From JAWUXM01 sp034111325 (GTDB lineage: Bacteria > Pseudomonadota > Alphaproteobacteria > Rickettsiales > JABIRX01), in NCBI GenBank assembly GCA_034111325.1, contig JAWUXM010000027.1, positions 1 to 13,369 on the forward strand: a DNA stretch of 13,369 bases. Direction: 5' to 3'. The translations under genes were made by a program, and so were the position numbers. The notes under the pieces were generated by a model. The model ran no database searches and was not told the DNA's origin. It saw only the letters and a program-made list of their open reading frames with translations. How positions within the stretch are numbered: position 1 is the stretch's first letter; every line of letters begins with the position of its first letter. Below, in pieces: positions 7,316 to 13,369 of the stretch.

Positions 7316-8361
7316 ATTAACTCTAGAATTTTGCTCAAAGAGTTTGTTACAGCAAGTTGTCTTGCAGCCTTTCCTATCTCAACTAATCTCTTACTATCCA
7401 GTATTAACTCATTAACTAGGTCAGCTAATTTTTGAGCTGAGAAATCTTTTTGCTCAACCATTATGCAAGCATCATTTTTCAAGAAATATTTAGCATTATA
7501 TAATTGGTGATTATCTTTGGCGTATGGATAAGGCACAATTATTGCGGCTTTCCCCATTATAGCGATTTCCGCTAGGCTGGCGGCTCCTGCTCGTGCAACA
7601 ATCAAATCAGCTTCTCTATATGCTAGCTCAATATCAGTAAAAAACTTTCTTACATCAGCCTTTATATTTAGCTTTTTATATAAACCTATAATCGCTTCAG
7701 GATCTCTTGATTGTTGCCTGATATATATTTTGTTACGTAATTTTTCATCCAGCAATTCTAACATTTGTGGAACAGTTTCATCAAAAATTGCAGAGCCTTG
7801 ACTCCCGCCAAAAACTAAAATATTAAAATCCTTAGTTTTTATAGTGGTGGTTTTTGTAGCATCAATAATCGCCTGCCGCACTGGCAAACCAACAAATTCA
7901 ATATTAGGGTTCTGCAAATGCAAGCCTTGCGTCTCCGGGAAAGTTACTAATATTTTCTTCGCAAATTTTGCAAAAAATCTATTAACACGGCCAGCGATAA
8001 TATTCTGCTCATGAATAATTATATCTCTACGCAATAAAACCCCAGCCAATAAAATTGGTATAGTCGGGTAGCCGCCAAAACCAACAATAACATTTATTTT
8101 ATGTTTATGAATTATCTTAATCGCTTGCAGTAAACCAACCATCAATGAGAAGCAGCCAATCGCTAGTTTCAATGGATTGCTAGAAAAGCGTAAAGAACGC
8201 ACGATATAGATATTCGGTAAAAACCCTTCTAGATAAGATATGCATCTTTTATCAGTTGCCATAATTGGCACATTGCCTTTTTTGCTTAACTCTTCAGCAA
8301 TTGCCTTGGCGGGGAATAGGTGTCCGCCTGTACCACCAGCTGTAATTAAAATATTTTTCAT
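7312..8361 (-). CDS. murG: UDP-GlcNAc transferase MurG (lipid II synthesis)
   Basis: 349 residues from the chosen start. MurG adds N-acetylglucosamine to lipid I at the inner face of the cytoplasmic membrane, making lipid II for peptidoglycan. Motifs: GGTGGHLFPA (9-18) binding the lipid diphosphate; a GFGGYPTIP block; IHEQN; VFGGSQGS; and, in the C-terminal nucleotide-sugar domain, ARAGAASLAEI and PYPYAKDNHQ. The frame is open to 8397, but the ATG at 8361 gives the conserved MKNILITAGG start and lies two bases after the stop of the SH3 gene. The longer version would overlap that gene by 34 bases and add 12 non-conserved residues. It is co-transcribed behind the SH3 gene. Its presence suggests that the cell still makes peptidoglycan precursors. 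Confidence 0.93.
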   Translation of the reverse strand: MKNILITAGGTGGHLFPAKAIAEELSKKGNVPIMATDKRCISYLEGFLPNIYIVRSLRFSSNPLKLAIGCFSLMVGLLQAIKIIHKHKINVIVGFGGYPTIPILLAGVLLRRDIIIHEQNIIAGRVNRFFAKFAKKILVTFPETQGLHLQNPNIEFVGLPVRQAIIDATKTTTIKTKDFNILVFGGSQGSAIFDETVPQMLELLDEKLRNKIYIRQQSRDPEAIIGLYKKLNIKADVRKFFTDIELAYREADLIVARAGAASLAEIAIMGKAAIIVPYPYAKDNHQLYNAKYFLKNDACIMVEQKDFSAQKLADLVNELILDSKRLVEIGKAARQLAVTNSLSKILELI

Positions 8362-8363
8362 AA

Positions 8364-8834
8364 TTATGATATTAATTCTTTTGGATATGTTCCCCAAATA
8401 TTCTCTCGCTCTATCCAGCCATCATGTTTTTGATATGCGATATTACACCAATTGCCACGGCAAGATTTAATATGACCAATTATTCCTTTTTCCATTCGTG
8501 CTTTAGGAATCCTATGTCCTGTGGAAGGTGCTTGATAGAGCATGGCTTTATCAATATTAATGATAAAATTACGTTTATTATAGATCAAGGTTTTATGAAC
8601 CCAGCCTTGATTTGTTAATTCATCCCTTATTTTATACCAATTTTCAAACTCAGCGATAATCTCAATTGGCATATCTTTTTTAACAAATACCCATTTAACA
8701 GGGTAAGTGGAAGAAGGGCCTGTCCGGATATTTGCTTCCGATACTTTTAATGATGCAAAGCGTGGTAATGGTTTCCCTGCAGCCTCTAATTGCGAAATTG
8801 ACAAAAAAGCCATTATAATAAAAATTTTTATCAT
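8364..8834 (-). CDS. Exported protein with two bacterial SH3-like repeats
   Basis: 156 residues. Residues 1-19 look like a Sec signal peptide (MIKIFIIMAFL core, cleavage probably near EAA at 17-19). The first SH3 repeat, about 29-83, has the alphaproteobacterial pattern LPRFASLK, NIRTGPS, YPVKWVF and WVHKTL. A second, more divergent repeat spans about 92-146 and ends in DGWIE. Proteins of this kind (SH3_4 family) are taken to be periplasmic and to bind cell wall or partner proteins; the exact function is unknown. It is immediately upstream of murG with a two-base gap, so an envelope role is plausible. It diverges from the pilin-like gene. Confidence 0.82.
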   Translation of the reverse strand: MIKIFIIMAFLSISQLEAAGKPLPRFASLKVSEANIRTGPSSTYPVKWVFVKKDMPIEIIAEFENWYKIRDELTNQGWVHKTLIYNKRNFIINIDKAMLYQAPSTGHRIPKARMEKGIIGHIKSCRGNWCNIAYQKHDGWIERENIWGTYPKELIS

Positions 8835-8915
8835 TTTTTGATTAAGTATTAATATATTTGGAGTTATACCAAAGATATCTATTAAATAAAAAAAAGCTAA
8901 CCAAAAATTCTATTT

Positions 8916-9626
8916 ATGATCCGACACGCAAAATCAAAGACAGCGTTTTCACTGATCGAGCTTTCAATTGTGATAGTTATTATCTCCTTATTATCAGCAG
9001 TGATTGTGGCTGGTAGAAACGCCATTCACAGAAGCCAATTAGCAGCTCAAGTTACACAAATTGCTGGTTTAAAAGAAGCCATCGTAACTTTTAAAGATCT
9101 ATATGGTCAATATCCCGGAGATATTAGCAATGCAAGCCGTTATTGGAGTAGTGCTATTAATGGCAATGGCGATGGTAATATTGGTAGTGCTACTGCTACT
9201 TCTACAGAAAACACTAATGCTTTTGCTCATTTATGGAATGCTCGTCTAATTAATCAATATTATGCAGGTGGTGGTACATTCCCGACAATCGGCACAAATG
9301 TTATGGCTGCTAAAATGAATAATAGGTTTCTTTATATAGGCTATGATTGGCCTTGGAACAAGGGGCCAGTAGAGGCGAATAATATACAAATTTCAACTGG
9401 TTCTGGACGAAATAATTCTTTAACTCCAGCCGACGCTTATTATTTGGATAATAAACTTGATGATGGCCTACCACATGCAGGCTATGTACTAGGAGCTGAA
9501 ATTTCGGGAGTAGCAAGTTGCGCTATCACAACACATTTGGCAAATATTACTTATCCAGATACAGAAACATATAAACTCACAGAGCAGGCAATTACCTGCC
9601 ATATGTGGTTTAACGTAAATTACTGA
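8916..9626 (+). CDS. Type IV pilin-like (prepilin N-methylation) protein
   Basis: 236 residues. The N-terminus is a class III signal: a short basic leader, then TA|FSLIELSIVIVIISLL, with predicted prepilin-peptidase cleavage after A10 (Ala rather than the usual Gly at -1) and the key Glu at +5 (E15). A hydrophobic helix of about 20 residues follows, then a globular part with YGQYPGDI, a glycine/aspartate loop NGNGDGN (158-164 region of the gene's middle), and two cysteine pairs possible near the C-terminus. It may be a major or minor pilin or a type II secretion pseudopilin; the sequence does not decide. No prepilin peptidase, ATPase or secretin lies nearby. The stop and the next start overlap as TGATG, implying translational coupling to the flavoprotein gene. 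Confidence 0.8.
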   Translation: MIRHAKSKTAFSLIELSIVIVIISLLSAVIVAGRNAIHRSQLAAQVTQIAGLKEAIVTFKDLYGQYPGDISNASRYWSSAINGNGDGNIGSATATSTENTNAFAHLWNARLINQYYAGGGTFPTIGTNVMAAKMNNRFLYIGYDWPWNKGPVEANNIQISTGSGRNNSLTPADAYYLDNKLDDGLPHAGYVLGAEISGVASCAITTHLANITYPDTETYKLTEQAITCHMWFNVNY

Positions 9627-10825
9627 TGTTGAAATTACGAGACTTTAAACAATCATATGACGTAATAATAATTGGCGCTGGTGCAGCGGGTTTGATGTGT
9701 GCTATTGAAGCAGGAAAACGAGGCAAGAAAACCTTGCTGATTGATTCGGCAGAAAGCGTTGGCAAAAAGATCCGTATTTCTGGCGGCGGGCGTTGTAATT
9801 TTACTAATATGGAGATTAATACAGATAATTTCCTATCCCAAAATCTTGCTTTTTGCATCTCAGCATTAAAGAGATTTAGCCAACACGACTTCATCGCATT
9901 AGTTAAAAAACATAATATTGCCTATCACCATAAAACCTTAGGACAGCTATTTTGTGATGGTTCTTCACAGCAGATCATTGATATGTTACTAGATGAATGT
10001 CAGGAACATAATGTTGAGATTCTCCTGCAAACTGAGGTAAATAAAATCTCAAAAAATGGTGATCATTTCAGCCTAAGCATTAATAAAGACACGTTACAAT
10101 CTAAATCCCTCGTCATCGCCACTGGCGGGCTTTCAATTCCTAAAATGGGGGCGACAGATTTTGGCTATAAAATTGCACGAGATTTTGGTATCAAAATCAT
10201 TCAGCCAACCCCTGCCCTTGTTCCGCTTACTTTTGATCACATAACTCTAGAAGAAACTCAATCCTTATCTGGTGTTGCTGTTGAGATCATTGTTAATATT
10301 GGCAAAAGGCAATTCCAGGAGAATTTATTATTTACCCATAGAGGTTTAAGTGGACCAGCGATTTTACAAATTTCTTCCTATTGGCAGAAAGGCGTAGCAA
10401 TTAATATTAACCTTGCGCCAAAAACTAATGTTTTTGCGTGGTTACAAAATGAAAAGCAGAGCAAACCAAAGCAGGAGATAAAAACTATCTTGGCAAATAT
10501 ATTACCTAAAAAGTTAGCTATCTATTTGCTGGAGCAAAATAATATTGCGGGTTCACTAGCTGATTTAAGCAATAAAAAACTTCAGCAAATCGCCGCAAAT
10601 ATTAATAATTGGCAAATTACCCCCAACGGTAGCGAAGGCTTTGCAAAAGCTGAAGTAACTTTAGGCGGAGTTGATACAAATGAAATTTCTTCACAGAAAT
10701 TTGAATCTAAAAAAATCCCTAATCTATATTTTATTGGCGAAGTTCTAGATGTAACTGGTCATTTAGGTGGATATAATTTTCAATGGGCTTGGTCGTCTGG
10801 CTATGCCGCTGGGCAGTTTGCCTGA
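9626..10825 (+). CDS. HI0933/YhiN-family FAD-dependent oxidoreductase
   Basis: 399 residues, normal for the HI0933 (also called BaiN/YhiN, 'aminoacetone oxidase family') flavoproteins. The N-terminal dinucleotide fold has GAGAAG (17-22) with the acidic end of strand 2 at D40. The family signature is GGGRCNFTN (53-61). Later blocks are ATGGLSIPKMGATDFG, THRGLSGPAI and, near the C-terminus, TLGGVDTNEI and GEVLDVTGHLGGYN, which close the FAD site. The family is widely conserved, but the physiological substrate is not settled. The ATG overlaps the pilin stop by one base (TGATG), so it is probably translated from the same transcript although the two products have no obvious shared task. Confidence 0.92.
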   Translation: MLKLRDFKQSYDVIIIGAGAAGLMCAIEAGKRGKKTLLIDSAESVGKKIRISGGGRCNFTNMEINTDNFLSQNLAFCISALKRFSQHDFIALVKKHNIAYHHKTLGQLFCDGSSQQIIDMLLDECQEHNVEILLQTEVNKISKNGDHFSLSINKDTLQSKSLVIATGGLSIPKMGATDFGYKIARDFGIKIIQPTPALVPLTFDHITLEETQSLSGVAVEIIVNIGKRQFQENLLFTHRGLSGPAILQISSYWQKGVAININLAPKTNVFAWLQNEKQSKPKQEIKTILANILPKKLAIYLLEQNNIAGSLADLSNKKLQQIAANINNWQITPNGSEGFAKAEVTLGGVDTNEISSQKFESKKIPNLYFIGEVLDVTGHLGGYNFQWAWSSGYAAGQFA

Positions 10826-10830
10826 ACAAT

Positions 10831-10861
10831 GTTATACTAACTCCAAGCCCTTATAACTTTT
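10831..10861 (+). terminator. Weak hairpin after the flavoprotein gene
   Basis: GTTATA (10831-10836) pairs with TATAAC (10852-10857), followed by TTTT and a T/A-rich stretch. The 6-bp stem is A/T-rich with a 15-base loop, so termination would be weak. It may help to end the pilin-flavoprotein transcript. Confidence 0.3.
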
Positions 10862-10916
10862 AAATAAATTTTTCCTCTCCCCCTTATCAACAAAATATAA
10901 ATAACTTTTTCATATT

Positions 10917-11330
10917 ATGAAATATATCAGCTCCCTACTCATTATTATTTTATTAACTTCTTGCTCTTATCGACCAATTTTTGCCCCAAATCAAAAATTT
11001 AAGAACGTTGGTGAGCAGAAAGCAAATCAAGATGCAGAGCAATGTAGTGAAGAAGCGGATAAATATCTCAAAGCATCGAATAAAAGAAGAGCAGCAAAAG
11101 AAGGTGCAAGAGGCGCAGGTATAGGCGCTATTTTCGGTGCAGCATGGGGCTTACTCACTGGTGACCGTACTGCAATATTAAAAAGTGTAGCAATCGGCGC
11201 AGGTGTCGGTGGCGCTGTTAAGGGCGGCGGCGTATTGGCTGAAGATAAACTCACCCCAAGTCAAATTAAACAAAGATATGTCTCTATGTGCCTAGGTAGC
11301 AAAGGCTATAGTATTTTAGGTTGGGAGTAA
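10917..11330 (+). CDS. Gly-zipper outer-envelope lipoprotein
   Basis: 137 residues. A short hydrophobic signal ends in the lipobox LTSC with the lipidated cysteine at C16, so this is a lipoprotein. After a charged, helix-forming region (31-62) come two glycine-rich stretches, GARGAGIGAIFGAAWG (63-78) and AIGAGVGGAVKGGG (92-105), that look like a gly-zipper membrane hairpin. The C-terminal part, IKQRYVSMCLGSKGYSILGW, is the conserved tail of alphaproteobacterial gly-zipper lipoproteins. Placement in the cell envelope is supported; the function is not known. No Shine-Dalgarno sequence is visible before the ATG. Confidence 0.8.
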   Translation: MKYISSLLIIILLTSCSYRPIFAPNQKFKNVGEQKANQDAEQCSEEADKYLKASNKRRAAKEGARGAGIGAIFGAAWGLLTGDRTAILKSVAIGAGVGGAVKGGGVLAEDKLTPSQIKQRYVSMCLGSKGYSILGWE

Positions 11331-11365
11331 ATCTCACATCACTTCTCACAACTAACAGCAGTATA

Positions 11366-11450
11366 TTGGCATTATACCTAGCCAATTATAATTTCTCGGT
11401 GCAGTTGGTGTTGGGTTCTGTATTAAGAGTTATACCAAGGCTCTGATGTA
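11366..11450. repeat. Possible intergenic repeat ending in a TTATACCAA motif
   Basis: This stretch carries a small hairpin (ATTGGC at about 11366 against GCCAAT at about 11381) and ends in AGTTATACCAA, directly before the point where RND-pump homology begins. The same 11-mer occurs upstream of the pilin gene (near 8864-8874), and the shorter TTATACCAA occurs upstream of the effector ORF (2992-3000). It could be a small dispersed element or an insertion/deletion scar. Weakly supported. Confidence 0.25.
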
Positions 11451-11612
11451 ATGCGCCGTATCGCACTTCCTATTGTTGGAGGCATGATAACAAACACTAT
11501 CTTAACCTTGATTGTGGTTCCTGTAATTTATTTTCTGTGGGAAGGTAGAAATTATCAAGGAGGAGAATTATCCGTAAAAATATTAAAAGCTGAAGCGGTG
11601 AGTTTTTTTTAA
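11439..11612 (+). pseudogene. C-terminal stub of a CzcA/CusA-type RND efflux pump
   Basis: The frame from 11439 reads GSDVMRRIALPIVGGMITNT, then ILTLIVVPVIYFLW, which is the conserved last transmembrane segment of heavy-metal RND pumps (GSEVMQRIAAPMVGGM and VVPALY in well-known members), followed by a short polar tail and a TAA stop at 11610-11612. Full-length pumps have over 1000 residues; here only about 57 remain. An in-frame TAA lies at 11424-11426, and homology begins exactly after the repeated AGTTATACCAA motif. The ATG at 11451 is probably just an internal Met. This is a deletion remnant and unlikely to be functional. Confidence 0.75.
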
Positions 11613-11619
11613 ATTTCAA

Positions 11620-11654
11620 GGCTAAAGAAAGCCAGTTATGGTAAAAACCGTAAT
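11620..11654 (+). other. Two small adjacent hairpins upstream of the Nudix gene
   Basis: GGCT (11620-11623) pairs with AGCC (11630-11633). TTATGGT (11636-11642) pairs with ACCGTAA (11647-11653) around an AAAA loop, with one G-U pair. No T-run follows, so they are not classical terminators. They lie in the leader of the Nudix gene or at the end of the RND stub; role unknown. Confidence 0.3.
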
Positions 11655-11670
11655 CACAAATAATTAATAC

Positions 11671-12189
11671 ATGAATCTTCGCAATAAATTTAAAAAATAT
11701 TATTTACTACTCATTGCTATAGCAATAGCAACGTTCTACCTGTCATTTCCCTCTATATATAGCGTTGTCACAGAATCCATGATGGATGTTCCCAAATGTG
11801 ACCTATCAGAAAAATTACAAAATGACAAAAGAACAGGAAATGCTGGATGCTTAATAATCCACAATAAAAAAATCCTCCTAGTGAAATCCTACCACAATAA
11901 TTACCTAAACATCCCCGGCGGCACCCAAAAGAAAAAAGAAACCTCAGCCTGCACCGCCCATAGAGAAACTTTTGAAGAAACAGGGGTAAGCGTCAAAGTC
12001 CAAGACCATATAATGACCGCAAATAATGGATTTCACATATTTTCCTGCGACGCCAAAGGAGAAATAGATTTGAGCTATAGCAAAAAATACGAAATAAACC
12101 AAATCACTTTATTGCCTATAAATGATGTCGAAAATTACCGCTACCCAAAACAGCTAGATAAAATCAAAAAATATCTGTTGAGCCGTTAA
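11671..12189 (+). CDS. Nudix hydrolase with N-terminal membrane segment
   Basis: 172 residues. The Nudix box spans G84-V106 and fits G-x5-E-x7-RE-x2-EE-x-G-U exactly: G84, E90, R98, E99, E102, E103 and G105, so the metal-binding and catalytic Glu residues are intact. Nudix enzymes hydrolyse nucleoside diphosphates linked to another group; the substrate cannot be read from sequence. The N-terminus is basic (MNLRNKFKK) followed by a hydrophobic helix of about 20 residues (11-30). By the positive-inside rule this would leave the catalytic domain outside the cytoplasm, or else it is an uncleaved anchor or signal peptide. Several cysteines (43, 60, 94, 126) are present. An in-frame TAA two codons before the ATG fixes the start. 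Neighbours are pseudogenes. Confidence 0.8.
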   Translation: MNLRNKFKKYYLLLIAIAIATFYLSFPSIYSVVTESMMDVPKCDLSEKLQNDKRTGNAGCLIIHNKKILLVKSYHNNYLNIPGGTQKKKETSACTAHRETFEETGVSVKVQDHIMTANNGFHIFSCDAKGEIDLSYSKKYEINQITLLPINDVENYRYPKQLDKIKKYLLSR

Positions 12190-12200
12190 CGCCAAATATT

Positions 12201-12254
12201 ACAATTAAGACATAATTAAAAAAGCGTGGTGCAATTTTGCATTTTCTTAATTGT
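12201..12254. terminator. 10-bp inverted repeat between convergent genes, possible bidirectional terminator
   Basis: ACAATTAAGA (12201-12210) is the exact reverse complement of TCTTAATTGT (12245-12254). The 34-base loop holds an A-run and a smaller hairpin around TGCAA..TTGCA. It lies between the Nudix gene (+) and the metallophosphoesterase pseudogene (-). The stem is A/T-rich, so it could equally be the ends of a degenerate mobile element. Confidence 0.3.
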
Positions 12255-12261
12255 CCTCTTT

Positions 12262-12969
12262 TCATAAGTTTATTTTTAAGCCAAACTCATCACACTCAAA
12301 ACCACTATTTTTTGGATATCGCGCTGATTTGAAACAATTCTAGTCTTCCCAATTCTCTGATCATCGCATTCATAAGTATGTCCATAAATCGGGTTGATAT
12401 TTTTTAATAATGTCAACCATATCAAGTGAGTTAAAAGCGTCTTGCAGTCTGCTATTGCTGTGTTTTGTATGTGGATTTTTGACAGGCGCATGGTGAGAAA
12501 TAACCACTCTTGTTTTACCGTTATTTTTTTCTAACCAAGGGATGAGTTTTTCTTTAAAAACTTCATGCATTACAATTTGCCTAAAATCATTCATACCAGT
12601 AAATGCATGGTGAATTGAGATTGGATTAGAATTGTTAAAATCTGTCCACATTGTACCACCAAAGAATTGAGTGTTGCCCAAGGAAAAATCAGAATTATTG
12701 AGCCAAGCTATATTTTGAGGACTCGTGATAGTAAAATTTTGAAAAGCACTCTCGCCCTCATTCATTGGGAGTTGAGTATAATATTCATGATTGCCTGCGA
12801 CATATAAAACTGGCTTTGTCCAGCCAGATAAAAAATCACTCAAAGGTTCAAAGTTTTTGAAAGTGATTATATCACCAGAAAGAATCATCAAATCAGCATC
12901 GGAATCTCTTGGAGGCTTAAACTCAGCCTCAAATTCTAAATGTAAGTCGCTATAGATTATTATTTTTAT
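12262..12969 (-). pseudogene. Metallophosphoesterase pseudogene (start lost, two frameshifts)
   Basis: Three frames together rebuild a calcineurin-like phosphoesterase of normal size. From 12969: IKIIIYSDLHLEF (D-x-H), then DADLMILSGDII (GD), VAGNHEYY (GNHE) and VVISHHAPV. Lesions: (1) the start codon position reads ATA at 12969-12967 and no ATG, GTG or TTG lies between it and the in-frame stop at 13002-13000; (2) at about 12381-12390 the frame breaks after PDLW, where the GHTH metal motif should be, and continues in another frame as IYGHTYECDDQRIGKTRIV; (3) at about 12320-12326 it breaks again and continues as RYPKNSGFECDEFGL to a TGA at 12264-12262. A TTG-initiated 173-codon version starting at 12891 would lack the D-x-H motif, so it is not credible as a gene. 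Confidence 0.8.
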
Positions 12970-12999
12970 GATATGGTATTCTTGTTTTAATCTTTTTAA

Positions 13000-13107
13000 T
13001 TATGCCACATTTTTGTTTGTGGTAATTATACTATCTTTTATCGCCTTTCTAACAGCACCATCGGTAATACCTCGATGCCTTGCATAGGCTCTTATTGATA
13101 ATTCCAT
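13000..13107 (-). CDS. Short helix-turn-helix ORF (35 aa), possibly a fragment
   Basis: MELSIRAYARHRG then ITDGAVRKAIKDSIIT resembles the N-terminal helix-turn-helix of phage terminase small subunits and related DNA-binding proteins ('SIRAYARHRGVS..AVRKAI..G.I'). It stops after 35 codons, right after the recognition-helix region, so it is probably a truncated gene. An in-frame TGA lies just upstream of the ATG. Its stop is in the same frame as the following metallophosphoesterase remnant. Called from motif resemblance only. Confidence 0.5.
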   Translation of the reverse strand: MELSIRAYARHRGITDGAVRKAIKDSIITTNKNVA

Positions 13108-13204
13108 TCGTCAAGATATTGATATTTTTAGAGTAAAATATAAAATTGACTCTAATTCACATCATTTACCGATAAACTTTTATTAGTACACCATCCCTTG
13201 TTTC
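13108..13204. other. Gene-free stretch between HTH ORF and photolyase
   Basis: A/T-rich with no coding similarity, no strong hairpin and no clear promoter consensus. The photolyase ends here, and the HTH ORF begins without a visible ribosome site. Confidence 0.5.
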
Positions 13205-13369
13205 TTATGAAATATTTTTATAAATCATCAAAGCCCGATTTCGAGAAAGTTTTAAATCAATCATAGGCTTGGGATATCCGTCTATATTGCTTGGGCAGTG
13301 AATTTCTTTATCTGACAGGTGGGCGATTTCTGGAATCCATTTTCTAATATATTCCCCTTTTGGGTCGAA
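13205..13369 (-). CDS. phr: Deoxyribodipyrimidine photolyase, C-terminal end (5' part outside window)
   Basis: The last 54 residues of a class I cryptochrome/photolyase enter from the right edge. FDPKGEYIRKWIPEIAHL (first 18 residues) is the conserved segment of the C-terminal FAD-binding domain (FDP.GEYI..W.PEL), and the motif GYPKPMIDLKLSRNRAL fits the usual 'YP.PIVDH...R..AL..YK' ending. The enzyme repairs UV-induced cyclobutane pyrimidine dimers using blue light and FADH-. The visible part is intact and ends in TAA at 13207-13205. The antenna and most of the catalytic domain cannot be seen, so a cryptochrome of the same superfamily is possible. Confidence 0.85.
   Translation of the reverse strand, partial: FDPKGEYIRKWIPEIAHLSDKEIHCPSNIDGYPKPMIDLKLSRNRALMIYKNIS

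Noticed and set aside
8362..8397. Longer murG start giving 12 extra N-terminal residues
   Set aside because: The conserved MurG N-terminus begins at the ATG at 8361, two bases after the SH3 stop; the extra residues are not family-like and would overlap the SH3 gene.
9610..9894. Minus-strand ORF over the start of the flavoprotein gene
   Set aside because: Opposes the FAD-binding motif region; composition is typical of an antisense shadow.
11027..11254. Proline/alanine-rich minus-strand ORF
   Set aside because: It is the complement of the gly-zipper repeats, which explains its odd composition.
12370..12891. Metallophosphoesterase as an intact 173-residue gene starting at TTG
   Set aside because: It would lack the D-x-H metal motif encoded just upstream in the same frame and the GHTH motif, which lies past a frame break.
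1..13369. tRNA, rRNA, CRISPR array or intact insertion sequence
   Set aside because: No cloverleaf, rRNA-like block, regularly spaced repeat or transposase reading frame was seen on either strand.

Overview
The window is AT-rich and reads like the chromosome of an alphaproteobacterium living inside a eukaryotic host, most likely Rickettsiales- or Holosporales-like. This placement is inferred from gene content and style, not from a marker gene. The signs are alphaproteobacterial-type housekeeping genes (hemW, panC, zapE, murG, an SH3-repeat exported protein, a gly-zipper lipoprotein), pseudogenes and gene stubs, and a very large protein built from eukaryote-like parts.

Region 1 (1-2971, minus strand) is one open reading frame of at least 990 codons that runs off the left edge of the window. 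Its first ~310 residues carry the sequence boxes of a eukaryotic-type ubiquitin-specific protease (USP, peptidase family C19), but in the wrong order. The QQ-x-A-x-x-FL box and the His/Asp boxes come first, and a Cys box follows them. Further on there is a textbook calmodulin-type IQ motif and two unrecognised globular-looking regions, separated by low-complexity linkers that share short repeats. This is the most unusual item here: a candidate secreted effector that may act on host ubiquitin and calmodulin.

Region 2 (3047-8834) is compact housekeeping: hemW (+), a nicotinamidase with an unexpected C-terminal membrane tail (-), panC (-), zapE (+), murG (-) and an SH3-domain exported protein (-, upstream of murG in the same unit). 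Genes alternate strand often. Two convergent pairs (hemW/pncA and zapE/murG) overlap by exactly four bases in a shared TTAA, and two divergent pairs have very small gaps.

Region 3 (8916-11330, plus strand) holds a type IV pilin-like protein translationally coupled to a HI0933-family flavoprotein, followed by a gly-zipper lipoprotein.

Region 4 (11331-13369) is decaying or accessory DNA. It holds the C-terminal stub of a CzcA/CusA-type RND efflux pump, a Nudix hydrolase with an N-terminal membrane segment, and a metallophosphoesterase pseudogene with a lost start codon and two frameshifts. A 35-codon helix-turn-helix ORF follows, and the C-terminal end of a class I DNA photolyase enters from the right edge.

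No tRNA, rRNA, CRISPR array or intact transposase was seen.
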